Shown one piece after another: positions 21,771 to 33,050 of a DNA stretch of 64,000 nucleotides. The notes beneath the pieces were generated by a model. That model was not told where the DNA came from, made no database searches, and saw nothing but the letters and a program-made list of their open reading frames with translations. Where the stretch lies: assembly GCF_047675955.1 (NCBI RefSeq), contig NC_132923.1, positions 87,951,637-88,015,636 of the forward strand. Reading direction: 5' to 3'. Positions within the stretch are counted from its first letter, which is position 1. Every line of letters starts with the position of its first letter. Made by a program: the position numbers and the translations under genes. Source of the stretch: Chlorocebus sabaeus. Lineage: Eukaryota > Chordata > Mammalia > Primates > Cercopithecidae.

Positions 21771-22259
21771 GGCATTTTCCCATCTGACACTGATTTTTTG
21801 TTATTGGTTTTCTTGTGGGTTTTTTTTTTCTTTTTGTTCCCTAGGGGAGAAACTTCCAATGAAAGATCCTTTTTTTTCTTTTGTGCAGTAGACACCTGGC
21901 AATGTTTGGTTCATAGCCCTGATTCAAGGTGTCACAACTATTTATCATCAAGTTACAGGCATGAATATCATTCCAGCAAGTATGTTTTTAGGAAGGATAG
22001 TCTTAGGCATTTGGAGTATAAAGAAGAAAATCATTAAGATCACAAAATTATTGAACCACAGAATGTCATCACTGGAAGATCTTTGAAGGATTACCTAATC
22101 CTATGGTTTGCAGATTCCAACTATTTTTTTTTTTTTTTTTTTTTTGAAGAAACTTAGTAGCCTCCCTGGTGGGTGAGAGGAATGCTGAGGCCCCAGAAAG
22201 GGATTTGTGCAAGGTTATAGAGAAATTTGTAACAGAACCAAGATATATCTGGGTTGCCT
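21771..22259. other. Unassigned sequence with a 22-nt poly(T)
   Basis: Poly(T) at 22124-22145 without an Alu body. The flanks ('gaatgtcatcactggaagat' left, 'gatttgtgcaaggttataga' right) resemble an ancient SINE-like repeat of the type '...ctggaagggacct...gcaaggtcac', family not assigned. Confidence 0.45.
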
Positions 22260-23185
22260 GTCCTCTGCCTCTACTTCTTCTGGTGCTTCACCTAAAGATC
22301 TCCTCAATGCATTCACTTTTCTCCATCTCCACTGCCACCACCCTGCTCCAAAATGTCATTCTCTTTCATCTGAACTACTGCAATAGTCCCCTAACTGGTG
22401 TCCCTGGAACCACTTGTCAAACAGTACATGTGGTCATTTCTGTCCCCACTTTTTCCATCTCCACTGGCTTAAAACCTTTCAGTGACTTTCCAAGATTTTC
22501 AGGGTAATCACACCAGCCTTATCTCATGTTCCTTCTCTGCCCCAATATTCATTCCATACCGGCTTCTTCCAATTTCTGTGATTTACATGTTTTCTGTGAT
22601 CACAGGTTTTTGGACATGATATTCCCTCTGCTGGGATCAGTGTTGTCTCTCAAATTTCGTTATTGGAAGAACTTAAAAGCAGCATTCTGATTAGAGAGTT
22701 CTGGGGTCTTGAAGCTGAATTTCTTTAGAGAAGTCAATTGTTTTTAGTTAGATTTTTTTTGATTGTATATTTAGAATTGGTGGAGGCTTATTAAGATTAT
22801 AGACCCCTGAACTACCCCTGAATGCTTCCATTTTACTGTAACATTCTTGCTTTCTTCACCCTAGTAGTACCTACACATCATTTGTATCTCAACTCAAACT
22901 TACTTCCTCAGGGAAACCTTCGTTGAACCCATAATCTTGGTCAGATCCCTTTGCTATATGCACTCATAGAACACTGTTCTTTCCTTCATAGCACTCATCT
23001 CAGAGTGTAATTATACCTATATTTGTGTGATTATTTAAGGAACATCTGTCTCTCCCACTAGCCTATAAGTTCCAGGAGGGCAGAGTTCATGTCTGTTTTT
23101 GCTCATCATTAGATCCCAGCATCTCGACATAATCGTAGTCATGTAGAAGATGTTTAATCTATTGAATAAATAGATAAATATAAAT
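22260..23185 (+). mobile_element. L2 LINE 3' half, sense, about 900 bp
   Basis: 'atctgaactactgcaatagt', 'cccctaactggtgtccctgg', 'cttaaaacctttcagtgact', 'aaaccttcgttgaacccata', 'ttccaggagggcagagttca' and the terminal 'ttgaataaatagataaata' follow the sense L2 order to the 3' end. No intact reading frame. Confidence 0.85.
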
Positions 23186-23691
23186 ATTCTGCCTCTTATA
23201 GGGGTTCTAAGAGGCAATTTTGGCAGGAAAGACTGACTCCCTCATCTCAAACCTCACTGAGTAGGGCCAAACCTATAAGTCCATTTAGTAGCATAAAATA
23301 GTGCTTAGAGACCTTTGTTTCTAAGAAGCCCAGTTTAAATCCAGAGCATTTGAGTATGTAACACATTTAGGATTCACCATTCACAGAGGAACCCTGGGGT
23401 CTATGACAAACAGCTATTTTTTATTAGGATAAGGCATTTGTTTGAAACCTCAATCACTGCAAAGCCTAATTATAAGAACAAATCACAAGGCTGGTAAGCA
23501 AAGCCAGCCACCACCAGCACACTGGTTCTGAAGAAAGAGTGATCGCTCCAGATGCTGAACATGCAACAACTTTCGCCAAGTTAGGAATCTGGGGCTTTGT
23601 GAAGGTATGGTTCAATAATGACAAAGTTCAACAGAATTTTATTCTCAACTCAAACTTCTCTTAGAAATGAGAAGTTTCCTAACTCTTTGCC
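23186..23691. other. Unassigned non-coding sequence
   Basis: No repeat or gene recognised between the L2 end and the MaLR remnant. Confidence 0.4.
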
Positions 23692-25662
23692 TGTCTGCTC
23701 AGGCTGTTATAACAAAATGCCATAGACTTAGTGGCTTAAACAACAAACATTTATTTCTCACAGTTCTGGAGGCTAGAAAGTCCAACATCAAGGTGCCTTG
23801 GTGAGGGCTCTCTTTCTGGCTTGCAGACAGCCTCCTTCTTGCTGTGTCTTCAGTAGAGAGAGAAAAAGATTCATATCATTCTCTCATGCAAAATACATTA
23901 ATTCCTCCCAACAGCCCCAGAGTCTTAACTCATTCCAGCATCAACTCTAATATCTAATGTTCAAAGTCTCATTTAAATAGCATCTAAATCAGATATGGGT
24001 GAGACTCAAAATATAGTTTTATCCTTAGAGGCAAAATTCATCTCCGTCTGTGAAGCTATGATACCAGACAAGTTATGTGCTTCCAGAATACAGTACTAGG
24101 GTGGTCATAGAATTGACATTCCTATTCCGAAAAGGGAGAAATTGGAAGGAAGAAAGAGGTAATGGATTCTGAGCAAGTCCAAAACATACTAGGGAGAACT
24201 CTGTTAGATATTAAGGCTTGCAAATAACTCTCTTTGATTCAACACTCTGCCCTAAGGTACTGGGCAGGGGCATTCTGATCTGTCAACACCAGAGTGGGAA
24301 CCCCACCCTTTGAAATGGAAGAGGAACTAGCCCTGTCCCCTGGGCCTGCAGTGGAAGTGGCAGTCCTGATAATCTCTGAAATACCTTTGGTGTCAGTCTT
24401 CCCTTTTTTTGAGAAACAGGGCACATTTATAGCTAAATAGCTCTATGTTTTTGTCTTGTAAAACACAAGAAGTCCAACAGCCATCCTTCATTCTGTCCTG
24501 ATTTCTCAGTCTCCTTTACTTCTAGCTGGCAGTGTTTCCACTGTTATAATCTCATTTCTTCTTGGCTTCTGTTGAGATGGCCGATTAAGTTCATGAGTTA
24601 TACCAATGAACCAATGATCTCTTCATCAAATAATAGTCCAGCCACCTCTTTGGTGTACTCTTCTAAACATATGTTCTCACTTTTTGCAATATGGACAAAT
24701 TGAGAATTTTCCAAATCTTTACATTCAGCTTGCTTTTTGCTTAACAATTCACCCTTTCAATTCATCTCTCTTCTCACATTTTATTATAAGCAGCCAGGAG
24801 GAACCAAGGAAAGAAGCTAGTTCTTTCACACGTTGCTTAGAAATCCCTTCAGCTAAATATCCAATTTCATTGTTTGCAAGTTCTACTTTCCACAAAACAC
24901 TAGAACACAGTTCAGCCAAGTTCTTTGTCACTTAATAACAGATTGCAAAAGGATTGCCTTCCCTGTAGTATCCAATAACATGTTTCTAATTTCCATCTGA
25001 GACCTCAACAGATGTGCTTTTAATGTTGATATTTCTAACATGCACCTCAAAACTCTTCCAGGCTCTACACACTACCCAGTTCCAAGGCCACTTCTACATG
25101 TTTCAGCATTTGTAGCAGCAGCATCCCACTTCTCAGCACTAAACTGCACTACTTAGGGTTCTGTAGATAAACAGAACCAATAGGAGACCTAGATCTGTAT
25201 TATAAATAATTGGTTCACATGATTAGGGAGGTGGAGAAGTCTCATCATCTGCAACTGGCAAATTAGAGACCCAGGAGAGCTGGTGATGTAGCTCCAGTTT
25301 GAATCTGAAGGCCTGAGAACTAGAACTGATGGTGTAAATTCTTGTCCAAGTCCAAAGGTCTGAGAACCAGGACAGCCAATGGTATGAGTCCGAGTCTGCG
25401 GACACGAGAAGATGTCTAAGCTTAGGCACTCAGGAAGAGAGAGCAAATTTTCCCTTTCTCTGCCTTTTTATTCTATCCAGGCTCTTAACAGATTGAATGA
25501 GGCTCACCCACACCAGGGAGGACAATCTGCTTTACTTAGTCTATTAATTCAATATTAATCTCATCCAGAAACACCTGCATAAACATACTCGGAAATAACA
25601 TTCAAGCAAATATCTGGGCACTCCATGACCCAATCAAGTTGACACATAAAATTAACTATCAC
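23692..25662 (-). mobile_element. MaLR-type endogenous retrovirus-like remnant, antisense
   Basis: Left: an LTR piece, 'tgtctgctcaggctgttata' to about 23865 ('gctgtgtcttcag'), MST/MLT1-like and cut short. Middle (23866-25143): non-coding MaLR internal sequence, recognised by 'ccaacagccccagagtctta', 'gttatgtgcttccagaatac' and 'agcagcatcccacttctcag' next to the right LTR, the primer-binding-side order. Right: LTR 25144-25662. The two ends look like different LTR types and no shared 5-bp flank is seen. MaLR elements lack envelope; no viral protein frame survives. Confidence 0.75.
25144..25662 (-). mobile_element. LTR of the same type as at 20.6 and 35.5 kb
   Basis: 'acttagggttctgtagataa' through 'gacccaggagagctggtgat', 'gaatgaggctcacccacacc' and 'aaattaactatcaca'. 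This reverse LTR order is shared with copies at 20638-21118 and 35455-37968. It directly abuts the MaLR-like internal sequence, which links this LTR type to MaLR/ERVL. Confidence 0.8.
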
Positions 25663-26199
25663 AGTCTCTTTCCTTTTATTTGCAATAATTTGAGGTCCTC
25701 TTTGTTCCAGGCTCTGAGCTACCCACAAGAGAGGCAAGAATTCCAAGCCTGAACCTCAAGGTACTCACAACCTAGCGAGTACCTTGAAAAACTTTGTGGC
25801 AACAATAAGAGGGAAAGGTTATTAATGCCATTAGAGCAGAGAAAACATGATTACCTGAGAAAACCATATTCTCCCCTGAGAACACCATATTCTCCCCTGA
25901 GAACATGGGTCTGGGCTGTGCAGAATTCACATGGCAGGTCCATCAACTTGCTAAAGTATTAGGATGTTTATTTGTGTGACTATGAGTCTATGAGTGCCTT
26001 CTAAAAACAGCAACCATCTCCTCATGTAAGTGCCAGTGAGCTGATGCAGCTCCAGGAGAGGAAAACCCAAGCATTTTCCAGTGTCTCCCCAGCCACTTGC
26101 AGTGCCAAGGGCTCTGGGGAGCAAGGACATTATGCCAGACACTCCTGACTTCTTGATCCTCTTGCACCCCTTCTCCTTTGTGTATGAAAGTAATGCCTT
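25663..26199. other. Unassigned sequence with a perfect 21-bp tandem duplication
   Basis: The unit 'accatattctcccctgagaa' plus c occurs at 25863-25883 and 25884-25904 with no mismatch. The start of the interval ('caggctctgagctacccac') vaguely resembles L2. No gene. Confidence 0.55.
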
Positions 26200-26345
26200 A
26201 ATCTCTCAGACTCATTTTACTTCACTTATAAAATGGGGATAATTAAAAAGTGCCTTCAGGGTTGTTCTGAGGATCAACTGGGATAATGATTCAGTTTTCT
26301 ACCTAACACATTGCCTGCTAAAGTAGATCTTTAGCAAAGGTGAAT
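26200..26345 (+). mobile_element. MIR fragment, sense
   Basis: 'taatctctcagactcatttt', 'acttataaaatggggataat', 'cagggttgttctgaggatca' and 'cctaacacattgcctgctaa' follow the MIR 3' half. Confidence 0.75.
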
Positions 26346-26479
26346 CTTTCTCACATCCCTCCACTTGTCCCCACTCTATATCCCTGTATTGCCAGGTCTG
26401 ATTACTGTCAAAACATGGATTTCCTTGCAGAGATGAGGTAATCCTCACTCAGCAAAAAGAAACTGCTTTTCACAACATG

Positions 26480-26860
26480 TGTTTATTCATTCAGTGAGTT
26501 TTTATTGTGTGCCGATTATGTATGAGAGAATAGATTTGAATGTAACTAAAAACCTCACCCAACTCATGTCAAAATCTTGCTCAATTCACAAATGCCCTTT
26601 CAAGTTAATTCAGCTATCCCATATTAAGTACTACCATGTGCCAAGCACTGAGTTAGTGGCTATGATTCAGAAACAAAGCATACATTGTCCTTGCTTCAAG
26701 AAGTTAAAAAATCATGTCCTGCAAAAAAAACTAAATGCTACAGCAGAGGTGCATAAAAAGTATAAAGGGAGCCCAGAGACATCCTCCCTGACAAAGTAGG
26801 GCAAGGCTTCAGAAAGGAAGTAATAGTTAAACTTGGCTTCAGCAGAGAGGTAGGATTAAC
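26480..26860 (-). mobile_element. L2 LINE 3' region, antisense
   Basis: 'tattcattcagtgagttttt', 'ctaccatgtgccaagcactg', 'gtccttgcttcaagaagtta' and 'aaggcttcagaaaggaagta' follow the antisense L2. A 106-codon plus-strand ORF here is inside the element and not real. Confidence 0.75.
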
Positions 26861-26869
26861 TTGCATCTG

Positions 26870-27115
26870 ACTTACATCTGTGCAGCACTTGGGATTTTGC
26901 AAAATGTTTTGGTTACAAGAGGCTCTCTCAGATAGGGAACCTTGTTCCAGGCCCCAGTGGGAGGGAGGAGCTCCTGGATAATAGATGGAAGGACAGAGGA
27001 GAGGGACCTAGTTCTGTTCCAGCCTAGAAGGCCAGAGAACTGAGGTGACTTGCCCAAGGTCACAAAGAAAACAAGCTTATAGACTATACTTCTGCCCTCT
27101 ACACTAATCTTCCCA
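26870..27115 (-). mobile_element. MIR SINE, antisense
   Basis: 'gcagcacttgggattttgca' at the start and 'gaggtgacttgcccaaggtc' plus 'acaaagaaaacaagcttata' at the end match reversed MIR; the middle is diverged. Confidence 0.65.
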
Positions 27116-27149
27116 GATGTTCATTTGGTTCACTCACTCATGTCATTAA

Positions 27150-27432
27150 GAATGACTCAAATGGCCTCTCTTCAGGGAGACTTTTACTGAGCCCCAATCC
27201 ACAAATTAATTCCTTTCATAGTTCATTTCCTTACTCTACAATGCTCCCTTTTACTTCACAAGTCTCATTGCTACCTGACATTATATATCCAGTTAGGTTT
27301 TGTCTATCTTCCCCACAAGATTGTGAGTTGATGAGGGCAGGGACCTTGTTTGTCTTGTCCAATAAGAATGTCTAGAACAATGCTTGATAAGTAGCAGGCC
27401 CTCAGCAATATTTGTTGGATGAATGAACTTTT
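27150..27432 (+). mobile_element. L2 LINE 3' end, sense
   Basis: 'cttcagggagacttttactg', 'tgatgagggcagggaccttg', 'aagaatgtctagaacaatgc' and 'caatatttgttggatgaatg' reproduce the L2 3' end closely, including the terminal TGAATG. Confidence 0.88.
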
Positions 27433-27679
27433 ATGTTTAAAAAAATGAATTGATGTTGTGATGAACAGCTTTATTCTTCCATTTTTATACAATTATCCAA
27501 ATATTTTCTTATGATCTATTCCCAAAAGCAAAATTGCTAGGTGCCCGAGGTTAGTTATTGATTAGTTCAGTGACTGGCATACAGCAGATATTTGATTAAC
27601 ATCTGCTAAGCAACTAAAATTGAATGTTTTTCTTGAATGGCATGAAATTAACTGATTCCAGATTTAAATTCTGCCAGTA

Positions 27680-27810
27680 TCTAATTGAGCATCTAAACCA
27701 TTTGTTCATTCATTTATTAACTTATCAGACATTAACTACATTGTGGATACAAAATCAGGGGAATTTGTCCCCTGACCTCAAGAGGCTCTTAATCTAATGA
27801 GGAAGACAGT
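27680..27810 (-). mobile_element. L2 fragment, antisense
   Basis: 'catttgttcattcatttatt', 'cattgtggatacaaaatcag' and 'tgacctcaagaggctcttaa' match the antisense L2 3' end. Confidence 0.65.
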
Positions 27811-27849
27811 CGGGGTAGCTATAAGCTAGAAACTCATTTTCTCTTACCA

Positions 27850-28050
27850 GTGAACCTGGCTACTTGGTTCTTAAGATGTATAATCTCAGGCAATTTGTAT
27901 GACCCCTCTGAACTTGTGTTTTCTCATCTGTAAAATGGAGTTGCAATACCTACTTCACAGGGCTATGGAGAAAAATGGCATGTGAATGCACATAGAAACA
28001 CTTAGGATACTGCCTGGCATATAGCAAGAGTTCTACAAATATTAATTAAC
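27850..28050 (+). mobile_element. MIR SINE, sense (left arm of an inverted MIR pair)
   Basis: 'aatctcaggcaatttgtatg', 'gttttctcatctgtaaaatg', 'cctacttcacagggctatgg' and 'ggatactgcctggcatatag'. Directly followed by an antisense MIR. Confidence 0.82.
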
Positions 28051-28051
28051 A

Positions 28052-28192
28052 TTATTTCTAGCCTCATTTTACAGAAGTGACTGAGGCTCAGAAAATGTTC
28101 AACTGTTTGTCTAAGGTAAGTAGTATAGATGGAATTTGAACCCAGCTCTCCCAACTTCATTCCCAGGCACTCCCTGCATTGTGATTCTGCCT
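28052..28192 (-). mobile_element. MIR SINE, antisense (right arm of an inverted pair)
   Basis: 'tctagcctcattttacagaa', 'gtgactgaggctcagaaaat' and 'ggaatttgaacccagctctc' match reversed MIR, back to back with the sense copy. Confidence 0.8.
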
Positions 28193-28911
28193 GCATCATT
28201 AAGACCTCTTTTCCTATGGCTGCCACCTTCTCCCAGACTTTGGAACATGGGTACCAAGCCTTGAGTTGAGTCTCTAGGCCTCCTGGTGCCCATCTAACCC
28301 TTGCTCCCCTATTCTCTCTTTTTCTTTTGCCCTATGCTGACAACCCCGTTTCATAGTTTCATAGTTTTATGAAAAAAAAGTGTATTTTGATAATTAAGCT
28401 AGTGGAACTTAGAAATCAACAGAACAGTACATTTTCCCAGCAGAGCCAAGAAATTAATTAGGAGCAATTTGCTGTCAGAAACAATTTCCATAATTTTAAG
28501 TTTTAAAAAAAAGCAGAAAATCATTTTTGTGGGTATTTGGTGTTTTTTTTTTCTGCTTTCCATTCCAAAGTGGTTTAACTCCTGGAAAGACAAATTCTTC
28601 CAAATACCCTATTTTCTGTTCTTCAGTCTCTTCCCCTGAGAGATGTTTCAGCCTCTCTCTGGCTGGTTATATTCAAGGGTGAGGAGGAATAATATGAGAC
28701 AGAGCCTTTTTGATCCCCTCCTTCACCTTATAGGGCAGAAGTTATACTTTTCCAATGGCATGATTATAAAATGTGCACATTCCTATCTCAATAATGGAGG
28801 GATATGTGATGCCTTTGCAAAGGAGGCTGAAAGGGGAGAAACAGGTCATAGTACACCGAATGAGGGTCCTATTGGGCCACCAGGCAGATAAGACTGCTCT
28901 ATAGAGAGACA
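28193..28911. other. Unique, AT-rich, repeat-poor block
   Basis: No repeat family recognised. 28380-28520 holds homeodomain-type cores (ATAATTAAG, AAATTAATTAGG) and could be a conserved non-coding block. The 82-codon plus and 179-codon minus ORFs overlapping the right part are not credible genes. Confidence 0.4.
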
Positions 28912-29140
28912 TTAAAGCATTGTGGCCAACAGCATAGGCTCTAACTCTGGAGCCAGACTGACTAGGATCATATCTCAACACTGTCCTTTTACTATCTATG
29001 TGATCCTGGTATAGTTCTTTAATATCTCTGTGGCTCAGTTTCCTCATAAAGTAGTTCTCATGGTTTATCATGGTCCACCAAGCTCTTATGTCCACACTAA
29101 GACCACAATGCCTGGCATATGGCAAGCACTCATGACTGTT
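28912..29140 (+). mobile_element. MIR SINE, sense
   Basis: 'taactctggagccagactga', 'ctatctatgtgatcctggta', 'ctctgtggctcagtttcctc' and 'aatgcctggcatatggcaag' follow the MIR head to tail. Confidence 0.85.
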
Positions 29141-29141
29141 T

Positions 29142-29182
29142 CTGATGATGATGATGATGATGATGATGACGATGACGATGAC
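29142..29182. repeat. (TGA)n trinucleotide repeat at a MIR tail
   Basis: About 13 TGA-type units with some GAC variants. Encodes poly-Asp on plus and poly-Ile/Val on minus in neighbouring ORFs, which makes both look longer than chance. Confidence 0.92.
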
Positions 29183-30098
29183 AATGGGTGGCAGGAACAA
29201 GCTCCCAGAAAGAGAAGTGTAAGCTGTCACTGGGTTCATCTTAGACCTTGGACACTCTAGTTGCAGACTCACAATGGCCAAAACTAAAGATCTGTTTTAT
29301 CTCAACAACCCTTTATTTTGGAAGACATCATAGCAAAGAGCAATAGTTGTGAGATATCTTACATACATACATAAACACACACACACACACGTACACAGTG
29401 CTAAGAATAGTGAAAATACCAATGTTTGCAAATGATCTACTTTTTTATGTTAGGTAAAGTAGATTTAAAGTTACTCCTATGATAATGATAATGTCCCTCT
29501 TATTTTCTTACAATTCAAATATGAGGGGAAAAAAAGGGAGTTGAGTTATAACTAGAGCTAAGGAATGGATTTTAACTGGCAGAACTGGCAGCCTAGAATT
29601 ATCCTTAGTAAAACCTGTTGTGAACAACCATTACTGTTGCACAGTTAATAGTTTTGATTGAGTTGTTATCATGCATTATTTCCATGATTTTTTTAGTTTC
29701 ATCTAAATCTGAATGTATCAGTCGGTACAAAACCAAGACAAAAAATCACTCCACATATTTTAAACGAAGACGATTCAATGCAGGGAACTGGCACCAGTTG
29801 AGAAGCCAAACAGGAAATGGCAAAGAAACCCGGAGATTAGCAACAATAGGAAGACACTCCCACCCTGGGCATAAGGGTCAAATGGAGAACAGGTGGCACT
29901 GGATTCCGGGAGCCACAGTTGCCTAGCAAAAGATAGAGCCTTGGCAACCTCCATGGCTCTATCCAGCAAGTGCTAGAGCCTGGAGGAGACTCAGCTGCTG
30001 CCAGAGATACCTCCATGGTGGTAGGAGGGGAGTACTCCAGCTTCTCTCTTCTGTCTGATGTTTTGGCATGAGACGGGAGAGATTTGAACCCCATTTTC
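29183..30098. other. Unassigned sequence with a (CA)n run
   Basis: (CATA)/(CA)n at 29361-29390. 29700-30080 has the look of a dispersed repeat ('tcaatgcagggaactggcac', 'ctgagaagccaaacagg'-like) that continues after the Alu, but I cannot name it. ORFs up to 90 codons are not supported. Confidence 0.4.
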
Positions 30099-30421
30099 TT
30101 TTTCCTTTTTTTTTTTTTTTTTTTTGAGATGGAGTCTCACTCTGTTGCCCAGGCTGGAGTACAGTGGTACCACCTTGGCTCACTGCAATCTCCACCTGCT
30201 GGGTTAAGCAATTCTCCTGCCTCAGCCTCCCAAGTAGCTGGGACTACAGGTATACACCACCATGCCCAGCTAATTTATGTATTTATTTATTTTTTGTATT
30301 TTTAGTAGAGACGGGGTCTCACCATGCTGGGCAGGCTGGTCTCGAACTCCTGACCTCGTGACCCACCTGGCTCGACCTCCCAAAGTGCTGGGATTACAGG
30401 CATGAGCCACCGCTCTCAGCA
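30099..30421 (-). mobile_element. AluS, antisense, full length
   Basis: T-run at 30107-30125, 'gagatggagtctcactctgt' and end 'ggcatgagccaccgctctca'. Target duplication 'cccattttc' at 30090-30098 and 30422-30430. A short (ATTT)n expansion sits in the reversed middle A-rich region near 30275-30295. Confidence 0.95.
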
Positions 30422-30430
30422 CCCATTTTC

Positions 30431-30984
30431 AATACTTACTAGCAATGCAGTTCCCTGCTAGTCCCCAGCCTATTTTCACTTTTTTTACTCCATTTGTAAA
30501 AGGGAATATCCACCACATGAGGTTTGTCTCATCCCCCAGCCCCTGGAAAATTTCCCAGCTGTCATGATTCTGTACAGCTAAGACTGTTTCTTGCCTGCAA
30601 CCATGCTTAAAAGGGCTTCGTAAACAAGGAAGCATGCGGAACTACATGTCTGCACATAGTAGTTACTTAAGAAATTAATTTTGCCTTGAGTTGAAGTTGT
30701 TAACTGCATGGGGCAGTTATCCAGAGCAAGGACATGGAGCCAGACAATCTGAGAGCCAAGAAAACGATAGCAGTGTGGATGGTGGCCAACAGTATGAAGA
30801 TACAAGACCAGAACTTTCACCCCAGTAGGCTTCTAGGGTTTTTCTATAGCATAAGCAGATGTTGGCTGTATTTAAAGACCCATGACCTGGGGAGCTAGGG
30901 AGAGGCCAGGATTATAAGAGTTAATATCTACAAAGTGCTTGCCATGCCATTTTGTGAGCGATAATAATTACTTTCCTTCTTACT
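30431..30984. other. Unassigned non-coding sequence
   Basis: The left end probably continues the unnamed repeat interrupted by the Alu. Otherwise nothing recognised; ORFs of 68-80 codons lack domains. Confidence 0.35.
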
Positions 30985-31490
30985 CTTCTTTCATTTGCTT
31001 CAGCATGAATTTATTAAGCACCTCGGCTATATCGAGACCTGCTGTAGTCAGTAGAGATTCAGAGATGATATAATGGAAGAAAGACATGGAAGCAACCAAC
31101 TAAAATTCAAATACAGCAGACTTTCTACCAAATGAAAGTACAGTACAGTAACAGCACATTGAGGCAATGGAAAAATGTTAATTCTGATTTAAGAAATCCA
31201 AGATAATTTCAAAGAAAACATCGCATTTGTCCAGAATCTTGAAAGACAAACAGGATCTTGACTTGTTTGAGATTTTGACTTATCTTGATCTTGATAGAGG
31301 AGGAAAGAATATTCAGGCAGTGGGGAAAGCATAGAGGTGAAAGCATAGAGGTGAAAGAGCCTATTTGCGGACTGGTGAATAGTCCAATGTGGCAGACTCT
31401 GGGGCATGGGGATAAGAGGAGAGTGTGAAGTGATGCAGTGGAAGATGAGGGTGGGAAGGACATTGGAGCCAGATCCTTGAAGGTTTCCTG
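30985..31490 (-). mobile_element. L2 LINE, antisense, diverged
   Basis: 'catgaatttattaagcacct', 'gtcagtagagattcagagat', 'aggaaagaatattcaggcag' and 'agatccttgaagg' follow the antisense L2. Contains a small tandem duplication of 'aaagcatagaggtg' (about 31325-31353). Confidence 0.68.
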
Positions 31491-31929
31491 TTAACCAGAA
31501 AGACTTAGCATTTGTTGAGTCTTTTAGGGTTCAGAAGGCTGGGCTCAAATGGGCACTATGCTGGCAACAAATCATGGAAACAATTAAGGGGAACAAGATA
31601 AAATGTATTCTTCTCCTGCCTTGACCTGTATCCAATCCACTATCTGGAGGTATTTGTAACCTCTAACTTTCCAGCCTTCTCTTGCTTTTTATCTTCTTTC
31701 TTGGGCCATGAGGCTATTTCCAAATTTTCTTAACCTGAAGTTCACCTGATTCCTAGGCTCTGGAGTCTCTGTGAATGAAGCTTATATCTCCCACCACAAA
31801 TCTGCTTTTGGTTGGGTGTGGGGTGGAAAGGAACCAGGTGGTAAACTGGGATTGTAGCCCAGATACATGTTTTGCTAATGTGTGCCAGTGCTCTGGCCCA
31901 GAGGGCCAGTTTCAGTAGTTCCTGGTGAT
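31491..31929. other. Unassigned non-coding sequence
   Basis: Nothing recognised. Confidence 0.35.
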
Positions 31930-32120
31930 GGTACATGGCTTTAACAGTGCCAGCCAATTCAGCAAACTCCTTCACACCTTTTATTTTGTTTAATTATCCT
32001 ACCAACCCTGAGAATACAGATGCAATTATCATCAACCCCATTTTACAGAATGTGAGACTGAAGCATGTGCTAGTGGCTGAGGCTGGCTTGGGACTCTCGT
32101 CTTCTGAAGCAGTCTAAGGA
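31930..32120 (-). mobile_element. MIR SINE, antisense
   Basis: 'tttaattatcctaccaaccc', 'caattatcatcaaccccatt' and 'ttacagaatgtgagactgaa' match reversed MIR. Confidence 0.72.
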
Positions 32121-32374
32121 TTGACTGTAGAGGGAAGGGTTATCTAAGAAGTGACAGGAGGGCAATCCTCATTACCTGAGATTTTAGGGAAGAAGCTGTT
32201 CCTTGAAGCTTGGGACTTAAATGCAACAAAGGAATCTTTTATAAGAGAAAGTCCCTGTCACGTTGAATTGTGGATGAAGGTAGAAGGGCTCTGAGATCCA
32301 AAATGAAGGTCCTAGATGAGCAGAGGGCAAAACCATGGAGTGTGAAAGCAGTGGGGAAGTCCTTCCTTTCATTA

Positions 32375-32640
32375 CTTCCCCCCAAATCCCCCAGCACATG
32401 ACTTCCCTGCTTAAGCACCTTCGTTGTCTCCCCACTGCTCATAGAAGACAGTGCAACGTCATTAACAGGGCACTGAGAGACACGTACAAGCTAACTCCAA
32501 GAAACATTTCCAATTTTATCTCTTAGATGCTCTGAGTTTTTCACTTGGTACTTGCATATATGATGCATTTTACCATGCCTGTGCCTTTGCTCATGCTCTT
32601 TCCTCTGAGGAAAATGCCCTTTCCCCTTGGTTCCTACTTG
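32375..32640 (+). mobile_element. L2 LINE fragment, sense
   Basis: 'catgacttccctgcttaagc', 'accttcgttgtctccccact', 'catgcctgtgcctttgctca' and 'tgctctttcctctgaggaaa' follow the sense L2. It stops abruptly where an antisense L2 begins. Confidence 0.75.
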
Positions 32641-32649
32641 TTCATTTAT

Positions 32650-33050
32650 TTATGCACATATTCACTTAGTCAACGAGTGAATAAAGTACCTACTATATGC
32701 CAAGTGCTGGTCTGGGCACTGGGAATACAATAGAAAACATCATGAAATATCAATAGTCTCTGCTTTCATGGGGGAAGGTGGAAAGTATTAAACAATCACA
32801 CAAATATATAAGGACAAACTCTAATCACCGCAAAGAAAAAATAAATGGTGCAATAAGATATTGTGCCACAAAGTCCTAGATATGATGGGATATCAAGGAG
32901 GGCTTTTCTGAGGTGGGATATTTAAGTTGACCCTTAAGACCTCTGATACCATCAGGACAGTTCAGGGGCAGACTATTCTATAAACTGACTCAAGAGGCTG
33001 GTTGGAGTATTGGAAGTCACAGACCCAGTGAGAAGGCGGGTTGCACTAAA
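32650..33050 (-). mobile_element. L2 LINE fragment, antisense
   Basis: 'acctactatatgccaagtgc', 'tctgggcactgggaatacaa', 'caaggagggcttttctgagg' and 'cattatt'-like blocks follow the antisense L2 from its 3' end inward. Forms an inverted pair with the sense L2 just to the left. Confidence 0.82.

Noticed and set aside
28742..29281. 179-codon minus-strand ORF
   Set aside because: Crosses a MIR and the (TGA)n repeat, which supplies a run of Val/Ile codons. No domain, no splice or promoter context.
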